A stretch of 64,000 nt of DNA from Vibrio algivorus (GCF_002218005.2 NZ_AP018678.1:682001-746000); one strand, 5' to 3'. Numbered from the stretch's first letter, positions 35,578 to 44,496 are shown. The notes: generated by a model from the letters alone, not told the origin. Numbers and translations are program-made.

Positions 35578-36621
35578 GTGAAATTACGAATGATTCAACT
35601 TGCTAAGTCAGTGCAAACTTGGCTTTTTATTATTGTTTCAGTGTTATTGTTAGCAGGTTGCTCTAAGCCTGTAGAACAAGTGCATTTGTCAGGACCGACT
35701 ATGGGAACAGGCTATAATGTTAAGTACATTGTTCAAGATGAGCAGCCAAAGCCTGACGTTTTACAAAAAGAAATCGACAAAGTGTTGGAAAAGGTCAACG
35801 ATGAAATGTCGACCTACAGAGAGGACTCTGAATTAAGTCGTTTTAACCAACATACAAGTAATGAACCTTTTCCTGTCTCCAGTGATACTGCCGCGGTAGT
35901 ACGTGAAGCATTGCGTATTAATAAGCTGACGGAAGGGGCGATGGATGTAACGGTTGGACCTATTGTAAACCTTTGGGGCTTTGGACCTGAAGACCGCCCT
36001 GATATAGTACCAACACCAGAAATGCTGTCTGAACGTCGTAAAGTGACGGGTATTGAGCATTTAAGCGAAACGGGTGATGCGTTAATTAAAGATATTCCAG
36101 AGTTATATGTTGATTTATCAAGTATTGCGAAAGGTCGTGGTACAGATGAAGTTGCAGATTATTTAGAGTCTGTAGGCATTCATAATTACATGGTGGAAGT
36201 TGGTGGTGAAATTCGCGTTAAAGGTAAGAACCGTGATGGTGTACCATGGCGTATCGCGGTAGAAAAGCCAGTAGCTAATCAGCGTTCAGTTGAAAATATT
36301 ATTGAACCAGGTGATATGGCGATTGCGACTTCAGGTGATTACCGTAATTATTTTGAAGAAAACGGTGTTCGATACTCGCATATTATTAATCCAAAGACAG
36401 GTAACCCAATTAATAATAAAGTGGTTTCAGTGACTGTTCTAAATCCATCTTGTATGACAGCGGATGGGCTGTCGACTGGCCTGATGGTATTGGGTGAAAA
36501 AGACGGATTGCGTATTGCTAATCAAAATAATATCCCTGTTTTATATATTGTAAAAACAGACGATGGTTTTAAAGAATTCAGTTCAGATGCGTTTAAGCCG
36601 TATTTGAAAGACACACATTAA
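35578..36621 (+). CDS. apbE: FAD:protein FMN transferase (flavinyltransferase ApbE)
   Basis: ApbE moves FMN from FAD onto a threonine of target proteins, here NqrB and NqrC. The 347-residue lipoprotein has a signal peptide with lipobox LLAGC (Cys28) and ApbE motifs: GPTMGTGYNVKY, VNDEMSTYREDSELSRFN, DLSSIAKGRGTDEV, VEVGGEIRVKG and HIINPKTGNP. The start is GTG, chosen for the AAAGGAG seven bases upstream. nqrM follows 12 bases later, so apbE-nqrM form one unit. Confidence 0.95.
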   Translation: MKLRMIQLAKSVQTWLFIIVSVLLLAGCSKPVEQVHLSGPTMGTGYNVKYIVQDEQPKPDVLQKEIDKVLEKVNDEMSTYREDSELSRFNQHTSNEPFPVSSDTAAVVREALRINKLTEGAMDVTVGPIVNLWGFGPEDRPDIVPTPEMLSERRKVTGIEHLSETGDALIKDIPELYVDLSSIAKGRGTDEVADYLESVGIHNYMVEVGGEIRVKGKNRDGVPWRIAVEKPVANQRSVENIIEPGDMAIATSGDYRNYFEENGVRYSHIINPKTGNPINNKVVSVTVLNPSCMTADGLSTGLMVLGEKDGLRIANQNNIPVLYIVKTDDGFKEFSSDAFKPYLKDTH

Positions 36622-36633
36622 ACGAGGTGCTTT

Positions 36634-36867
36634 ATGGCAACTTATGGAATTACATTTTTAATATTTTTGGCTGTCATTGCAGCGATGTCAGTTGGTTACA
36701 TCTTTCAAAAGAAAGTGGTAAAAGGTAGCTGTGGTGGCCTAGGTGCAGTTGGTGTCGATAAGGTCTGCAATTGTCCTGAACCCTGTGATGCACGTAAAAA
36801 GCGTGAAGCTAAAGCGGCGTTAAGAGCGGAAAAATTAGCCAAATGGGAAAACGAGCGAATCATGTAA
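36634..36867 (+). CDS. nqrM: Na+-NQR maturation protein NqrM
   Basis: NqrM (DUF539) is a small membrane-anchored protein needed for assembly of Na+-NQR, thought to supply iron to the NqrD/E centre. The 77-residue product has one N-terminal helix (ITFLIFLAVIAAMSVGYIF) and the four cysteines typical of the family in GSCGGLG and CNCPEPCDARKKREA. Its position right after apbE matches other vibrios. A terminator follows at 36894. Confidence 0.94.
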   Translation: MATYGITFLIFLAVIAAMSVGYIFQKKVVKGSCGGLGAVGVDKVCNCPEPCDARKKREAKAALRAEKLAKWENERIM

Positions 36868-36893
36868 TGATTTGAGAGTTACTTTCTCTTGGT

Positions 36894-36926
36894 ATGCCCC
36901 TTCTTGAAAGAGTAGGGGCATTTTTA
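36894..36926 (+). terminator. Terminator of apbE-nqrM
   Basis: ATGCCCC (36894-36900) pairs with GGGGCAT (36915-36921), with further inner pairs, and is followed by TTTTA. It separates nqrM from the dinB promoter. Confidence 0.85.
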
Positions 36927-36961
36927 TTGCTTGGTACTTTTAAGAAATAGCGCTATCATTT

Positions 36962-36981
36962 AACTGTTTTTATATACAGTA
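36962..36981 (+). promoter_or_regulatory. LexA (SOS) box upstream of dinB
   Basis: AACTGTTTTTATATACAGTA has CTG-N10-CAG with an AT-rich centre, close to the TACTGTATATATATACAGTA consensus. It ends 19 bases before the dinB ATG and probably overlaps the promoter. Confidence 0.9.
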
Positions 36982-37000
36982 TTTTGTATGGGTTATAGTG

Positions 37001-38059
37001 ATGGCTGATCGTAAAATTATTCATATTGATATGGACTGTTTTTTTGCAGCAGTGGAAATGAGAGATTTTCCTCAGTATCGCGATATCCCACTAGCGGTAG
37101 GAGGAAGCAGTAAGCAACGCGGTGTGATCAGCACTTGTAATTATATAGCTCGTCAATATGGAGTGCGATCAGCGTTACCCACGGCAAAAGCTTATCAACT
37201 ATGTCCACATTTAACTTTGGTACATGGACGAATGGATGTTTATCGCCAAGTCTCAAAGCAGATCCGAGAAATTTTTTCTCGTTATACTTCACTGATTGAA
37301 CCGTTATCTCTAGATGAAGCTTATTTAGATGTCACCAATAGTAAAATGTTGCATGGTTCAGCAACCTTAATTGCGCAAGCCATTCGGGCCGATATTGAGC
37401 GTGAATTAAATCTCACAGCCTCTGCTGGCGTTGCGCCACTCAAATTCTTAGCCAAGATAGCTTCTGATCTCAATAAACCCAATGGTATTACCGTTATTCC
37501 ACCTGAGAAAGTTCAGCAAACGATTGATGGCTTAACGCTGGAAAAAATTCCGGGTGTTGGCAAGGTAACAATTGAGAAGCTACATCAAGCCGGTTTGTAT
37601 ACTTGTTTGGATATTAGGCAATCGAATTATCGTGATTTATTAGGACAGTTTGGTTTGCTTGGGGCTTCTTTATGGAAGAAAAGTAATGGCATTGATAATC
37701 GTGAAGTGATGGTTGAACGCAATCGTAAATCTTTGGGAGTTGAAAGGACTTTTAGTGAGAATATTTCAAGTTTTGATGAGTGTTGGCAGGTTATTGAACA
37801 AATCCTTTATCCAGAATTAGATAAGCGATTACTTAAAGTTTCACCATCAAAAGCAATCACCAAACAAGGTATCAAAGTGAAGTTTGCTGATTTTCAACAA
37901 ACCACTATTGAACATACTGTTCAATTATTTAAGTTAGAAGATTATAAAGAATTGCTACAAGAAGTGCTGACTCGTCAAAAGGGGCGTGAAATACGTTTAC
38001 TTGGATTGAGTGTCATGCTGAAACCTGAGGAAATGGAAAGGCAGCTGTGTTTGATATAG
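37001..38059 (+). CDS. dinB: DNA polymerase IV (Y family)
   Basis: DinB is an SOS-induced translesion polymerase. The 352-residue protein has the catalytic acids at Asp10 (IIHIDMDCFFAAVE), Asp105 and Glu106 (SLDEAYLDVT), the LTASAGVAPLKFLAKIASD fingers motif, a helix-hairpin-helix (IPGVGKVTIEKLH) and a little-finger domain. The C-terminus ERQLCLI resembles the beta-clamp-binding tail of E. coli Pol IV (QLVLGL), with a shortened end. I chose the ATG at 37001; a GTG one codon earlier is possible. It is controlled by the LexA box at 36962. Confidence 0.96.
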   Translation: MADRKIIHIDMDCFFAAVEMRDFPQYRDIPLAVGGSSKQRGVISTCNYIARQYGVRSALPTAKAYQLCPHLTLVHGRMDVYRQVSKQIREIFSRYTSLIEPLSLDEAYLDVTNSKMLHGSATLIAQAIRADIERELNLTASAGVAPLKFLAKIASDLNKPNGITVIPPEKVQQTIDGLTLEKIPGVGKVTIEKLHQAGLYTCLDIRQSNYRDLLGQFGLLGASLWKKSNGIDNREVMVERNRKSLGVERTFSENISSFDECWQVIEQILYPELDKRLLKVSPSKAITKQGIKVKFADFQQTTIEHTVQLFKLEDYKELLQEVLTRQKGREIRLLGLSVMLKPEEMERQLCLI

Positions 38060-38065
38060 AAAGTT

Positions 38066-38197
38066 ACTAGGCTAGAGTCTCTAGGAAAAGCAACTTATTG
38101 GAAAAAGAATAAACGAGAAGAAAGTCCCTAAAGATTAAAGATAGTGCATAACTTGCATTGTCCAAAAACTCTAGGGACTAGGAACTTAAAACTAGTT
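38066..38197. repeat. Heptamer-type intergenic element, copy D (few units)
   Basis: It lies between the convergent dinB and pepD genes. The left side reads CTAGGCTAGAGTCTCTAGGAAAAGC and the right side CTCTAGGGACTAGGAACTTAAAACTAG. These share the CTAGGAAAAGC and GACTAGGAACT strings with copies A and B, but no expanded array is present. Confidence 0.6.
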
Positions 38198-38201
38198 ACC
38201 T

Positions 38202-39674
38202 TTAATCTTTTTCTGGAATATTTTCCAAGATCGCGATCATTTGTTCCCAGTAAAGAGCCACACTAGCAATCTCTACCTTTTCATCTGGAGAGTGTGGGAA
38301 TTTAATGGTTGGACCAAACGAAATCATATCCATATTTGGATACGGCTTTTTGAATAGGCCACATTCTAGACCAGCGTGGATCACCATAATATTTGGTTTA
38401 TAGCCATAAATGCCTTCATAAACATCACGGAAAATATGCATGATTTGTGAGTCTGGATCCGGCTTCCAACCAGGGTAGGCACCATCAAATTGAATATTTG
38501 CGCCTGCAAGTTCAGCTAACGATGCCAGCGTGCCTTCAACCATTTCGCGGCCAGAATCAATCAATGAACGGACGAGGCAAAGAATGGTGATTTTGTCTTC
38601 TTCAGTAGTAATTACACCGACATTTAATGACGTTTCAACCACACCTTTAATATTGTCATCCATGCGAATCACTCCATTTGGACAGCTATTCAATGCGGCA
38701 ATAAAGCGAGATTGAACAGGTTGAGCTAATGGGGAAAATTGGCTGCTAGCTTCAGTAACTTGACTAGTTAGTGTGGTTTCAATCTGACCGAGTTCTTGCT
38801 GAACTAAAGTTGTGTATTGGTTGAATGCTTTTGTTAGTTCATCTTGTTTTGCTCTTGGTACGGCGAGAATCGCTGCGGCTTCACGTGGAATCGCATTACG
38901 AAGACTACCACCTTGGAATTCAATCACACGTAAATCCAAACTTTTCGCGTGGTTGGCTAGGAAGCGAGCGAGGAATTTATTGGCATTACCGCGACCTGTG
39001 TGAATATCACAACCTGAGTGGCCACCCTTTAAACCTTTAACAGCAAGTTTGAGAGTGATATGGTCACTTGGCATTGCGTCACGCTCTAAATCAAAAATGA
39101 TTGAAGCATTTACACCACCGGCACAACCCATGTAGATTTCGCCTTCTTGCTCTGAATCAGTGTTAAGTAGAATATCAGCATCAAGCCAACCTTCTTGTAG
39201 TGCAAAAGCACCTGTCATTCCAGCCTCTTCATCAATAGTCAGCAGTACTTCTAATGGGCCGTGTTTAATGTCTGTTGAAGCCAGAACCGCTAAACATGAA
39301 GCCATGCCCATACCATTATCAGCACCTAGTGTTGTACCTTTCGCGGTTACCCACTCACCATCAATGTAAGGCTGAATTGGATCTTTGGTGAAGTCGTGCG
39401 TTGTGTCTTCATTCTTTTGTGGCACCATATCAATATGCGCTTGAAGAACGACTTTCTTTTTGTTTTCCATTCCAGCTGTTGCAGGCTTAGTAATAAAAAC
39501 ATTACCAGCATCATCACGTTTAACGGGTAAGTTTTGTGAGGTTGCCCATTCAACGATGTACTGAGCAAGTGCTTCTTCATGCTTTGAAGGATGAGGAATG
39601 GAGCAGATTTTATCGAAAAATTGCCAGACAGGTTGAGGGGATAGTTGACTGATTTCAGAATGTTGATTCGACAC
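38202..39674 (-). CDS. pepD: Aminoacyl-histidine dipeptidase (peptidase D, carnosinase-like)
   Basis: PepD is an M20-family cytosolic zinc dipeptidase with broad action on unblocked dipeptides. The 490-residue product has the metal and catalytic motifs VVLQAHIDMVPQ (His and Asp), GTTLGADNGMGMA (Asp), TIDEEAGMTGA (Glu-Glu) and LNTDSEQEGEIYMGCAGG (Asp), and a late histidine in MVIHAGLECGLF. In E. coli pepD is likewise near gpt, frsA and crl. It is a single gene, transcribed toward dinB. Confidence 0.95.
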   Translation of the reverse strand: MSNQHSEISQLSPQPVWQFFDKICSIPHPSKHEEALAQYIVEWATSQNLPVKRDDAGNVFITKPATAGMENKKKVVLQAHIDMVPQKNEDTTHDFTKDPIQPYIDGEWVTAKGTTLGADNGMGMASCLAVLASTDIKHGPLEVLLTIDEEAGMTGAFALQEGWLDADILLNTDSEQEGEIYMGCAGGVNASIIFDLERDAMPSDHITLKLAVKGLKGGHSGCDIHTGRGNANKFLARFLANHAKSLDLRVIEFQGGSLRNAIPREAAAILAVPRAKQDELTKAFNQYTTLVQQELGQIETTLTSQVTEASSQFSPLAQPVQSRFIAALNSCPNGVIRMDDNIKGVVETSLNVGVITTEEDKITILCLVRSLIDSGREMVEGTLASLAELAGANIQFDGAYPGWKPDPDSQIMHIFRDVYEGIYGYKPNIMVIHAGLECGLFKKPYPNMDMISFGPTIKFPHSPDEKVEIASVALYWEQMIAILENIPEKD

Positions 39675-39738
39675 AAAAGACTCCTAACTGATTTATCTAC
39701 CCTGATTATGTTAATTAGGATAGTTGAAATAGGTGATT

Positions 39739-39865
39739 TATAGCCAAGTAACTTCAAGGTGCAGTTCTGTTGCTAGCGTTTATTTACCCCAATTGAATAG
39801 ACGAGCTATGCTCATAGGGCTCATTCACTTGTCACCTCACTGCAACGATAATTACTATGGGTATA
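39739..39865. repeat. Dispersed TATACCC repeat, 127-bp variant copy
   Basis: It starts TATAGCCAAGTAACTTCAAG and ends ACTATGGGTATA, but the interior differs from the long copies: CAATTGAATAGACGAGCTATGCTCATAGGG. A related interior string (CAATAGACTAGCTATTGACTTAT) occurs at 56085-56108. This marks a second interior module of the family. It lies in the 822-base gap between pepD and the purine permease. Confidence 0.7.
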
Positions 39866-40044
39866 AATAGTATGAGTAGAATAATGCTACTTGAAAGGCC
39901 GGATGTACAGCATAGAGATAAGATAAATGCCTTCAATTGAGGTGTATCAAACTTTAAAGATCCGTTACTCTTATTTTTGTGTAATTTTATTACCATTTAT
40001 TGTGGTTATCATTGCATAACTTTCTTTTTTAGTATGATGAAAAA

Positions 40045-40290
40045 GAATAATTAGTAATTTAATTACCGGCCCTGTATTATCTCGTTACTTCTTGATGATA
40101 GTAAACATGAATCAATTACTGTCTTGGATGTGTACAAATATTGATTTACTGATAGCAGACGGTATCCATTATTTATGGCTACTAGTTATTGACGAGATCC
40201 GATGTTTGTGTTACCCCCTTTTGTTTAGAATAGATGGGTCGCTAAGGTTACAGAATTCTATTGCCACCTACTGTTTAGGTGGCTTTTTTT
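40045..40290 (+). ncRNA. Candidate small RNA ended by a strong terminator
   Basis: The gap between the pepD start and the permease gene holds a strong terminator at 40263-40290 (GCCACCTA, loop CTGTT, TAGGTGGC, seven T) on the plus strand, with no credible gene before it. A weak promoter-like pair, TTGCAT-15 bases-TATGAT at 40012-40038, would give an RNA of about 245 bases. An 81-codon frame (40092-40337) runs through the terminator and is unlikely to be translated. I do not recognise an RNA family: there are no repeated GGA motifs as in CsrB and no purine-riboswitch core. It could also be a leader that is terminated before the permease, about 200 bases downstream. Confidence 0.4.
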
Positions 40291-40441
40291 ATTCATATAC
40301 TGAAGCAACTGACATCTTGAAATCATTTGGGAGATAAATCTCATTGAGATACCTCGAGCAAAAAGTATTAAAATTGATATTTGTATCAGATACAGATTGC
40401 TTTCATTAGCATTATTTGGAAAACTACACGCCTTTTTATTA

Positions 40442-40461
40442 AAACGATTGCGCAATCGTTT
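40442..40461. promoter_or_regulatory. 20-bp perfect palindrome upstream of the purine permease gene
   Basis: AAACGATTGCGCAATCGTTT is a perfect palindrome with a central CG, the general form of LacI/PurR-family operators, 35 bases before the permease start. The flanks differ from the E. coli PurR consensus ACGCAAACGTTTGCGT. Given the purine-uptake and gpt genes downstream, a purine-responsive repressor is a fair guess but not shown. A further 45-base degenerate repeat remnant lies at 40293-40338. Confidence 0.5.
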
Positions 40462-40496
40462 AAATTTTGCTGCTACGCACACTTTAGGGACATCAC

Positions 40497-41792
40497 ATGT
40501 TAGAAAAGTTATTTAAGTTATCGGAGCACGGTACCAACGTGAAAACCGAAGTCTTAGCCGGCGTTACGACGTTCTTGACGATGGCTTATATTATTTTTGT
40601 TAACCCTGCAATTTTATCTCAAGCTGGAATGGATCATGGCTCAGTGTTTGTGGCTACGTGTCTTGCTGCTGCAATTGGCTGTTTTATTATGGGCTTTTAC
40701 GCCAATTACCCAATTGCTCAAGCGCCAGGTATGGGGCTAAATGCTTTCTTTACCTACACGGTAGTACTAGGTATGGGACACACTTGGCAGGTCGCTTTGG
40801 CAGCAGTATTCTGCTCGGGTATTTTATTCATCATATTAAGCTTATTTAAAATTCGTGAGCTTATTATTAACTCTATCCCTATGTCATTGCGTTTAGGTAT
40901 TTCCGCTGGTATTGGTCTTTTCTTAGCATTAATTGCATTAAAGAACGCTGGTATAGTGGTAGGTAGCCCTGCAACATTAGTTACCGTTGGGGATTTAACT
41001 TCAATACCTGCAGTTTTAGGTGCACTAGGCTTTGTATTAACCATTGTACTTGTTCATCGTGGATTTAAAGCGGCGGTAATGATTGCTATTTTGGCGATCA
41101 CTGCGATTGGCGTGATTTTAGGCAATGTTGCTTATGGCGGGATTGTTTCTATGCCACCAAGCATCGCACCTACTTTCTTACAACTTGATTTCTCTGCAAT
41201 TTTAGATGTAGGCATGATTTCAGTCGTGTTTGCTTTCTTGTTTGTCGATTTGTTTGATACGGCTGGCACATTGGTAGGGGTAGCAAACAAAGCTGGCTTT
41301 ATTGGTAAAGATGGTAAAATCCCTCGTTTGAATAAAGCGCTATTATCTGACTCAACAGCTACTTCGATTGGTGCATTGCTAGGTACATCAAATACTACAT
41401 CGTTTGTTGAAAGTACTGCAGGTGTTGCTGTAGGTGGTCGTACAGGCTTAACTGCAGTTGTCGTTGGTATTTTATTCCTTCTTGCATTATTCTTCTCACC
41501 ATTAGCCGGTATGGTTCCAGCCTATGCAACAACAGGCGCATTATTTTATGTGGCTATCTTGATGTTATCAGGCCTCGTTAATATTGAGTGGGATGATTTA
41601 AGTGAAGCGGCACCTGTTGCAGTAGTTTGCTTATTAATGCCATTAACTTTCTCGATTGCTGAAGGTATCGCAATGGGTTTTGTGACCTATGCAGCGATTA
41701 AACTACTCAGCGGTAAAGCGCGTGAAGTGAACATTGGCGTTTGGATTCTAGCCTTAATATTCTTGTTGAAATTCATTCTTACGGGTGCTTAA
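40497..41792 (+). CDS. NCS2-family purine permease (AzgA/PbuG/AdeP type)
   Basis: The 431-residue membrane protein belongs to the AzgA-like branch of NCS2 transporters, which import hypoxanthine, guanine or adenine. Family motifs seen are EVLAGVTTFLTMAYIIFVNP, APGMGLNAFFTYTVV, FVDLFDTAGTLVGVANKAG and LGTSNTTSFVESTAGVAVGG. About 12-14 hydrophobic segments are present. gpt, which salvages guanine and xanthine, follows after 38 bases, so the two probably act together. The exact base carried cannot be read from the sequence. Confidence 0.9.
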   Translation: MLEKLFKLSEHGTNVKTEVLAGVTTFLTMAYIIFVNPAILSQAGMDHGSVFVATCLAAAIGCFIMGFYANYPIAQAPGMGLNAFFTYTVVLGMGHTWQVALAAVFCSGILFIILSLFKIRELIINSIPMSLRLGISAGIGLFLALIALKNAGIVVGSPATLVTVGDLTSIPAVLGALGFVLTIVLVHRGFKAAVMIAILAITAIGVILGNVAYGGIVSMPPSIAPTFLQLDFSAILDVGMISVVFAFLFVDLFDTAGTLVGVANKAGFIGKDGKIPRLNKALLSDSTATSIGALLGTSNTTSFVESTAGVAVGGRTGLTAVVVGILFLLALFFSPLAGMVPAYATTGALFYVAILMLSGLVNIEWDDLSEAAPVAVVCLLMPLTFSIAEGIAMGFVTYAAIKLLSGKAREVNIGVWILALIFLLKFILTGA

Positions 41793-41830
41793 TTGCATCT
41801 TAGAAACAAAAACAAAGCAGGTTTTATTTT

Positions 41831-42295
41831 ATGAGTAATAAATTCATTATCACTTGGGACAATATGCAAATGTATTGTCGTCAATTAGCGGCCAAGCAAA
41901 TGCCAGCTGAGCAGTGGAAGGGTATTGTTGGTGTTAGCCGTGGTGGTTTAGTACCTGCAGCTATTTTGGCTCGTGAACTTGGTATTCGCTATGTTGATAC
42001 AATTTGTATCTCTAGCTACGACCACGATCACCAGCGTGAAATGAAAGTTTTAAAAACCATCGAAGGTGACGGTGAAGGTTTCCTTATCGTCGATGATTTA
42101 GTGGATAGTGGTGATACAGCTCGTCATATTCGCGAAATGTACCCTAAAGCTAAGCTTATTACAGTATGCGCTAAGCCTGCCGGTCAAGATCTTGTTGATG
42201 ATTATATTGTCGATATTGCTCAAGATACATGGATTGAGCAACCTTGGGATATGACGCTTCAATTTGAAGAGCCAGTTAATCGCAAGCAAAAGTAA
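41831..42295 (+). CDS. gpt: Xanthine phosphoribosyltransferase (Gpt)
   Basis: Gpt converts xanthine and guanine (less so hypoxanthine) with PRPP to the nucleotides. The 154-residue product opens MSNKFIITWDNMQMYCRQLA, has GVSRGGLVPAAILARELGIR, and the PRPP-binding loop FLIVDDLVDSGDTARHI (about residues 85-101). The terminal motif ...DTWIEQPWDM matches E. coli Gpt. Downstream of the permease and ended by a terminator at 42326. Confidence 0.96.
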   Translation: MSNKFIITWDNMQMYCRQLAAKQMPAEQWKGIVGVSRGGLVPAAILARELGIRYVDTICISSYDHDHQREMKVLKTIEGDGEGFLIVDDLVDSGDTARHIREMYPKAKLITVCAKPAGQDLVDDYIVDIAQDTWIEQPWDMTLQFEEPVNRKQK

Positions 42296-42325
42296 TTAAT
42301 TCACTGCTTTATTGACTGATGAAAC

Positions 42326-42354
42326 AAACCCTGCACTACGGTGTGGGGTTTTTT
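42326..42354 (+). terminator. Terminator of gpt
   Basis: AAACCC (42326-42331) pairs with GGGTTT (42346-42351), with inner CAC/GTG pairs, followed by more T residues. Confidence 0.85.
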
Positions 42355-42452
42355 ATTTGTTTTGCGAGGAATTGATTGGCATAACCTAGGTGGTAAGCGT
42401 TATCCTAGTTCTTCTCATCAGAGCTATTGATTTTTATTTGAAGGATTTACAT

Positions 42453-42731
42453 ATGACCACACTCAAACATGATAAATCTAAGCAGCGTTATGAAGTCGAA
42501 GTGGCACCAAATTATTGGGCACATTTAGACTACCTCCAACATAGTGACGTTTTAACTATAACCCATACTTTTGTGCCTGATGAATTACGTGGACAAGGTT
42601 GTGGTAAAGCCTTAATGGAAACCGTGTTGGCTGATATTGAGTCGCATAATCTAAAAGTTCGACCGGTTTGTAGTTATGCCGTTGTATATCTAGAGCGTCA
42701 TACCCAATGGCAGCATTTACTGGCGAAATAA
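42453..42731 (+). CDS. Small GNAT-fold N-acetyltransferase (YjdJ type)
   Basis: The 92-residue protein is a minimal GNAT domain of the YjdJ/COG2388 type. It shows ITHTFVPDELRGQGCGKALMETVL, where the R-G-x-G-x-G loop binds acetyl-CoA, and VRPVCSYAVVYLERH, where the Cys-Ser-Tyr stretch is typical. Substrate is unknown. I chose the ATG at 42453, which has AAGGA upstream; the frame is open from 42390 but the added segment looks non-coding. It lies 28 bases before frsA. Confidence 0.83.
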   Translation: MTTLKHDKSKQRYEVEVAPNYWAHLDYLQHSDVLTITHTFVPDELRGQGCGKALMETVLADIESHNLKVRPVCSYAVVYLERHTQWQHLLAK

Positions 42732-42759
42732 CGATTGAAAAAACGAGTGGAGATATCCC

Positions 42760-44001
42760 TTGGAACCAAGTAAGAATTTATCTGAATCACTGTTCAAAAA
42801 ACATCAACATGCCAAAGAAACGTCGAGTTTCATCAGTTACTTGTCAGAAAGTCAGGCACTATTGGATGCAAATCAAAAACGTAGCAAAAGTGCATGGTAT
42901 AGAGCTTTGCGTCGTATGCAGTGGATTTGGCAGGGTTTAGATCCGATTGAAATTGAATCAGTCCTTGCTCGCATCGCCAGCTCAGGAAATAAACATAATC
43001 ATCCAGATTGGCTTGATACGATAGCAGGCTACCGCCCAGGAAATTGGTCGTATGAATGGAGTCAACAAGGAGCGATTCATCAAAGAAAAGCAGCCTTATT
43101 AAAAGGTGAAGCCGCATCAAATGAATACTTTATCGCTAGCTTATGCTTTGGTGTTGCCAGTTATCCACACCTTAAAGGAGACAACCTCTCTATTCAGGCT
43201 CAAGTACTGGCCAATAAAACATACTCTGATGCGATGGAACATAGCCCTTATGTCATAAAGCAACTGAAGATCCCATATAAAAACAAAAAGATTATGGCCA
43301 ACCTCCATCTACCTCATACTGAAAAATCGCTTCCTGTTGTGATCGTGAGTGCTGGAATTGATAGCCTACAAACGGATATGTGGCGTTTGTTTCGAGATTT
43401 TCTCGCCAAACATGAGATTGGCATGCTTACAGTAGATATGCCTGGGGTGGGTGCAAATATCCATTGGTCAATGACTGAAGATTCAAGTTGCCTACATCAA
43501 GCGGTACTTAATGAGTTACCTAATATTCCTTGGGTTGATCACTATAAAGTTGGATTACTTGGCTTTCGATTTGCCGGTAATGTGATGGCAAGGCTTTCGT
43601 TTATTGAGCAAGATAAAATAGCAGCATGCGTTGCTTTAGGTGCGCCAATTCATGATCTACTGTCTGATGCGAATAAATTTAGCATAATGCCGAAAATGTA
43701 CTTGGATGCTCTGGCTTCTCGAATGGGAAAAAACGCCGTGGATATTGACAGCTTTTCTAAACAAGTTCGAGCTTGGTCATTGAAATCTCAAGGTTTGCTT
43801 GCCGGAAGAAAAACAACGGTACCAATTTTAGCGTTGGGGCTGGAAGGCGATCCTGTCGGTTCAAAGATGGATAATCAAAGTCTGGCAAGTTTTAGCCAGG
43901 GTGGTAAAGCGATTGAACTGAGAACAAAGTCAATTTCACAAGGTTATGATCAAGCACTCACTTCTGCTGTCGACTGGTTGAAAGTCGCACTCAAAAAGTG
44001 A
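42760..44001 (+). CDS. frsA: Esterase FrsA (fermentation/respiration switch protein)
   Basis: FrsA is an alpha/beta-hydrolase-fold protein; in E. coli and V. vulnificus it has been linked to enzyme IIA-Glc and fermentation control, with esterase activity reported. The 413-residue product shows NLSESLFKKHQHAKETSSFI near the start, GYRPGNWSYEWSQQ, YPHLKGDNL, LTVDMPGVGANIHW and GLLGFRFAGNVMARLS. The nucleophile elbow carries Arg-Phe in place of the usual Ser, as in E. coli FrsA. The start is TTG, with GGAG upstream and matching family length; no better start exists. The crl gene follows. Confidence 0.9.
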   Translation: MEPSKNLSESLFKKHQHAKETSSFISYLSESQALLDANQKRSKSAWYRALRRMQWIWQGLDPIEIESVLARIASSGNKHNHPDWLDTIAGYRPGNWSYEWSQQGAIHQRKAALLKGEAASNEYFIASLCFGVASYPHLKGDNLSIQAQVLANKTYSDAMEHSPYVIKQLKIPYKNKKIMANLHLPHTEKSLPVVIVSAGIDSLQTDMWRLFRDFLAKHEIGMLTVDMPGVGANIHWSMTEDSSCLHQAVLNELPNIPWVDHYKVGLLGFRFAGNVMARLSFIEQDKIAACVALGAPIHDLLSDANKFSIMPKMYLDALASRMGKNAVDIDSFSKQVRAWSLKSQGLLAGRKTTVPILALGLEGDPVGSKMDNQSLASFSQGGKAIELRTKSISQGYDQALTSAVDWLKVALKK

Positions 44002-44087
44002 CATTTGTGATCGAATAGTGAACTATAGATAGTTGAGGTCAATGGATTATTGATCTGCTTAAATTATAATAATGTATGGAGAATTCA

Positions 44088-44474
44088 ATGACTGACGCTT
44101 CTGCACCAACGCACTATCGTTTAATGACCGCTTTGAAAGCGATTGGCCCTTATTTACGTGAAGGTGAATGCGAGTCGGGTACTTATTTATTTGATTGCTT
44201 ATCTGTTTGTGTGGATGATAAAAAATCACCAGAGGTAAGAGAATTTTGGGGCTGGTGGTTAGAATTAAGCAAAGAAGAAGATAACTTTGTCGCCAACTAC
44301 ACCTTAGGTAAATACGATGAAAAAGGTGATTGGGTTGATATAGTAATACCTAAAAAGTCACAACTTGAAGTGGAAAGAACATTGGAAGAATTCCATAAAA
44401 AGCTTGTTTCTGTGTTGTCTGGAAATTACAACTACACGGTTAGTCTTCATAAAAATTCGGTTGATACTCTGTAA
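44088..44474 (+). CDS. crl: Sigma factor-binding protein Crl
   Basis: Crl helps sigma-S form RNA polymerase holoenzyme. The 128-residue product has the family motifs HYRLMTALKAIGPYLREG, FDCLSVCVDDKKSPE, REFWGWWLELS and a C-terminal VERTLEEFHKKL. I chose the ATG at 44088 because GGAG lies seven bases upstream; an ATG 12 bases earlier has no such site. The frsA-crl-proB order is as in E. coli (without phoE). Confidence 0.93.
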   Translation: MTDASAPTHYRLMTALKAIGPYLREGECESGTYLFDCLSVCVDDKKSPEVREFWGWWLELSKEEDNFVANYTLGKYDEKGDWVDIVIPKKSQLEVERTLEEFHKKLVSVLSGNYNYTVSLHKNSVDTL

Positions 44475-44496
44475 TTAATCCGATTAGAGAATATTG

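Noticed and set aside
40092..40337. 81-codon open frame upstream of the purine permease
   Set aside because: It runs through a strong terminator hairpin and has no ribosome-binding site or recognisable sequence; an RNA role is more likely.
40300..40496. Purine riboswitch before the permease gene
   Set aside because: I looked for the conserved three-way-junction core known from the Vibrio vulnificus add leader and did not find it.
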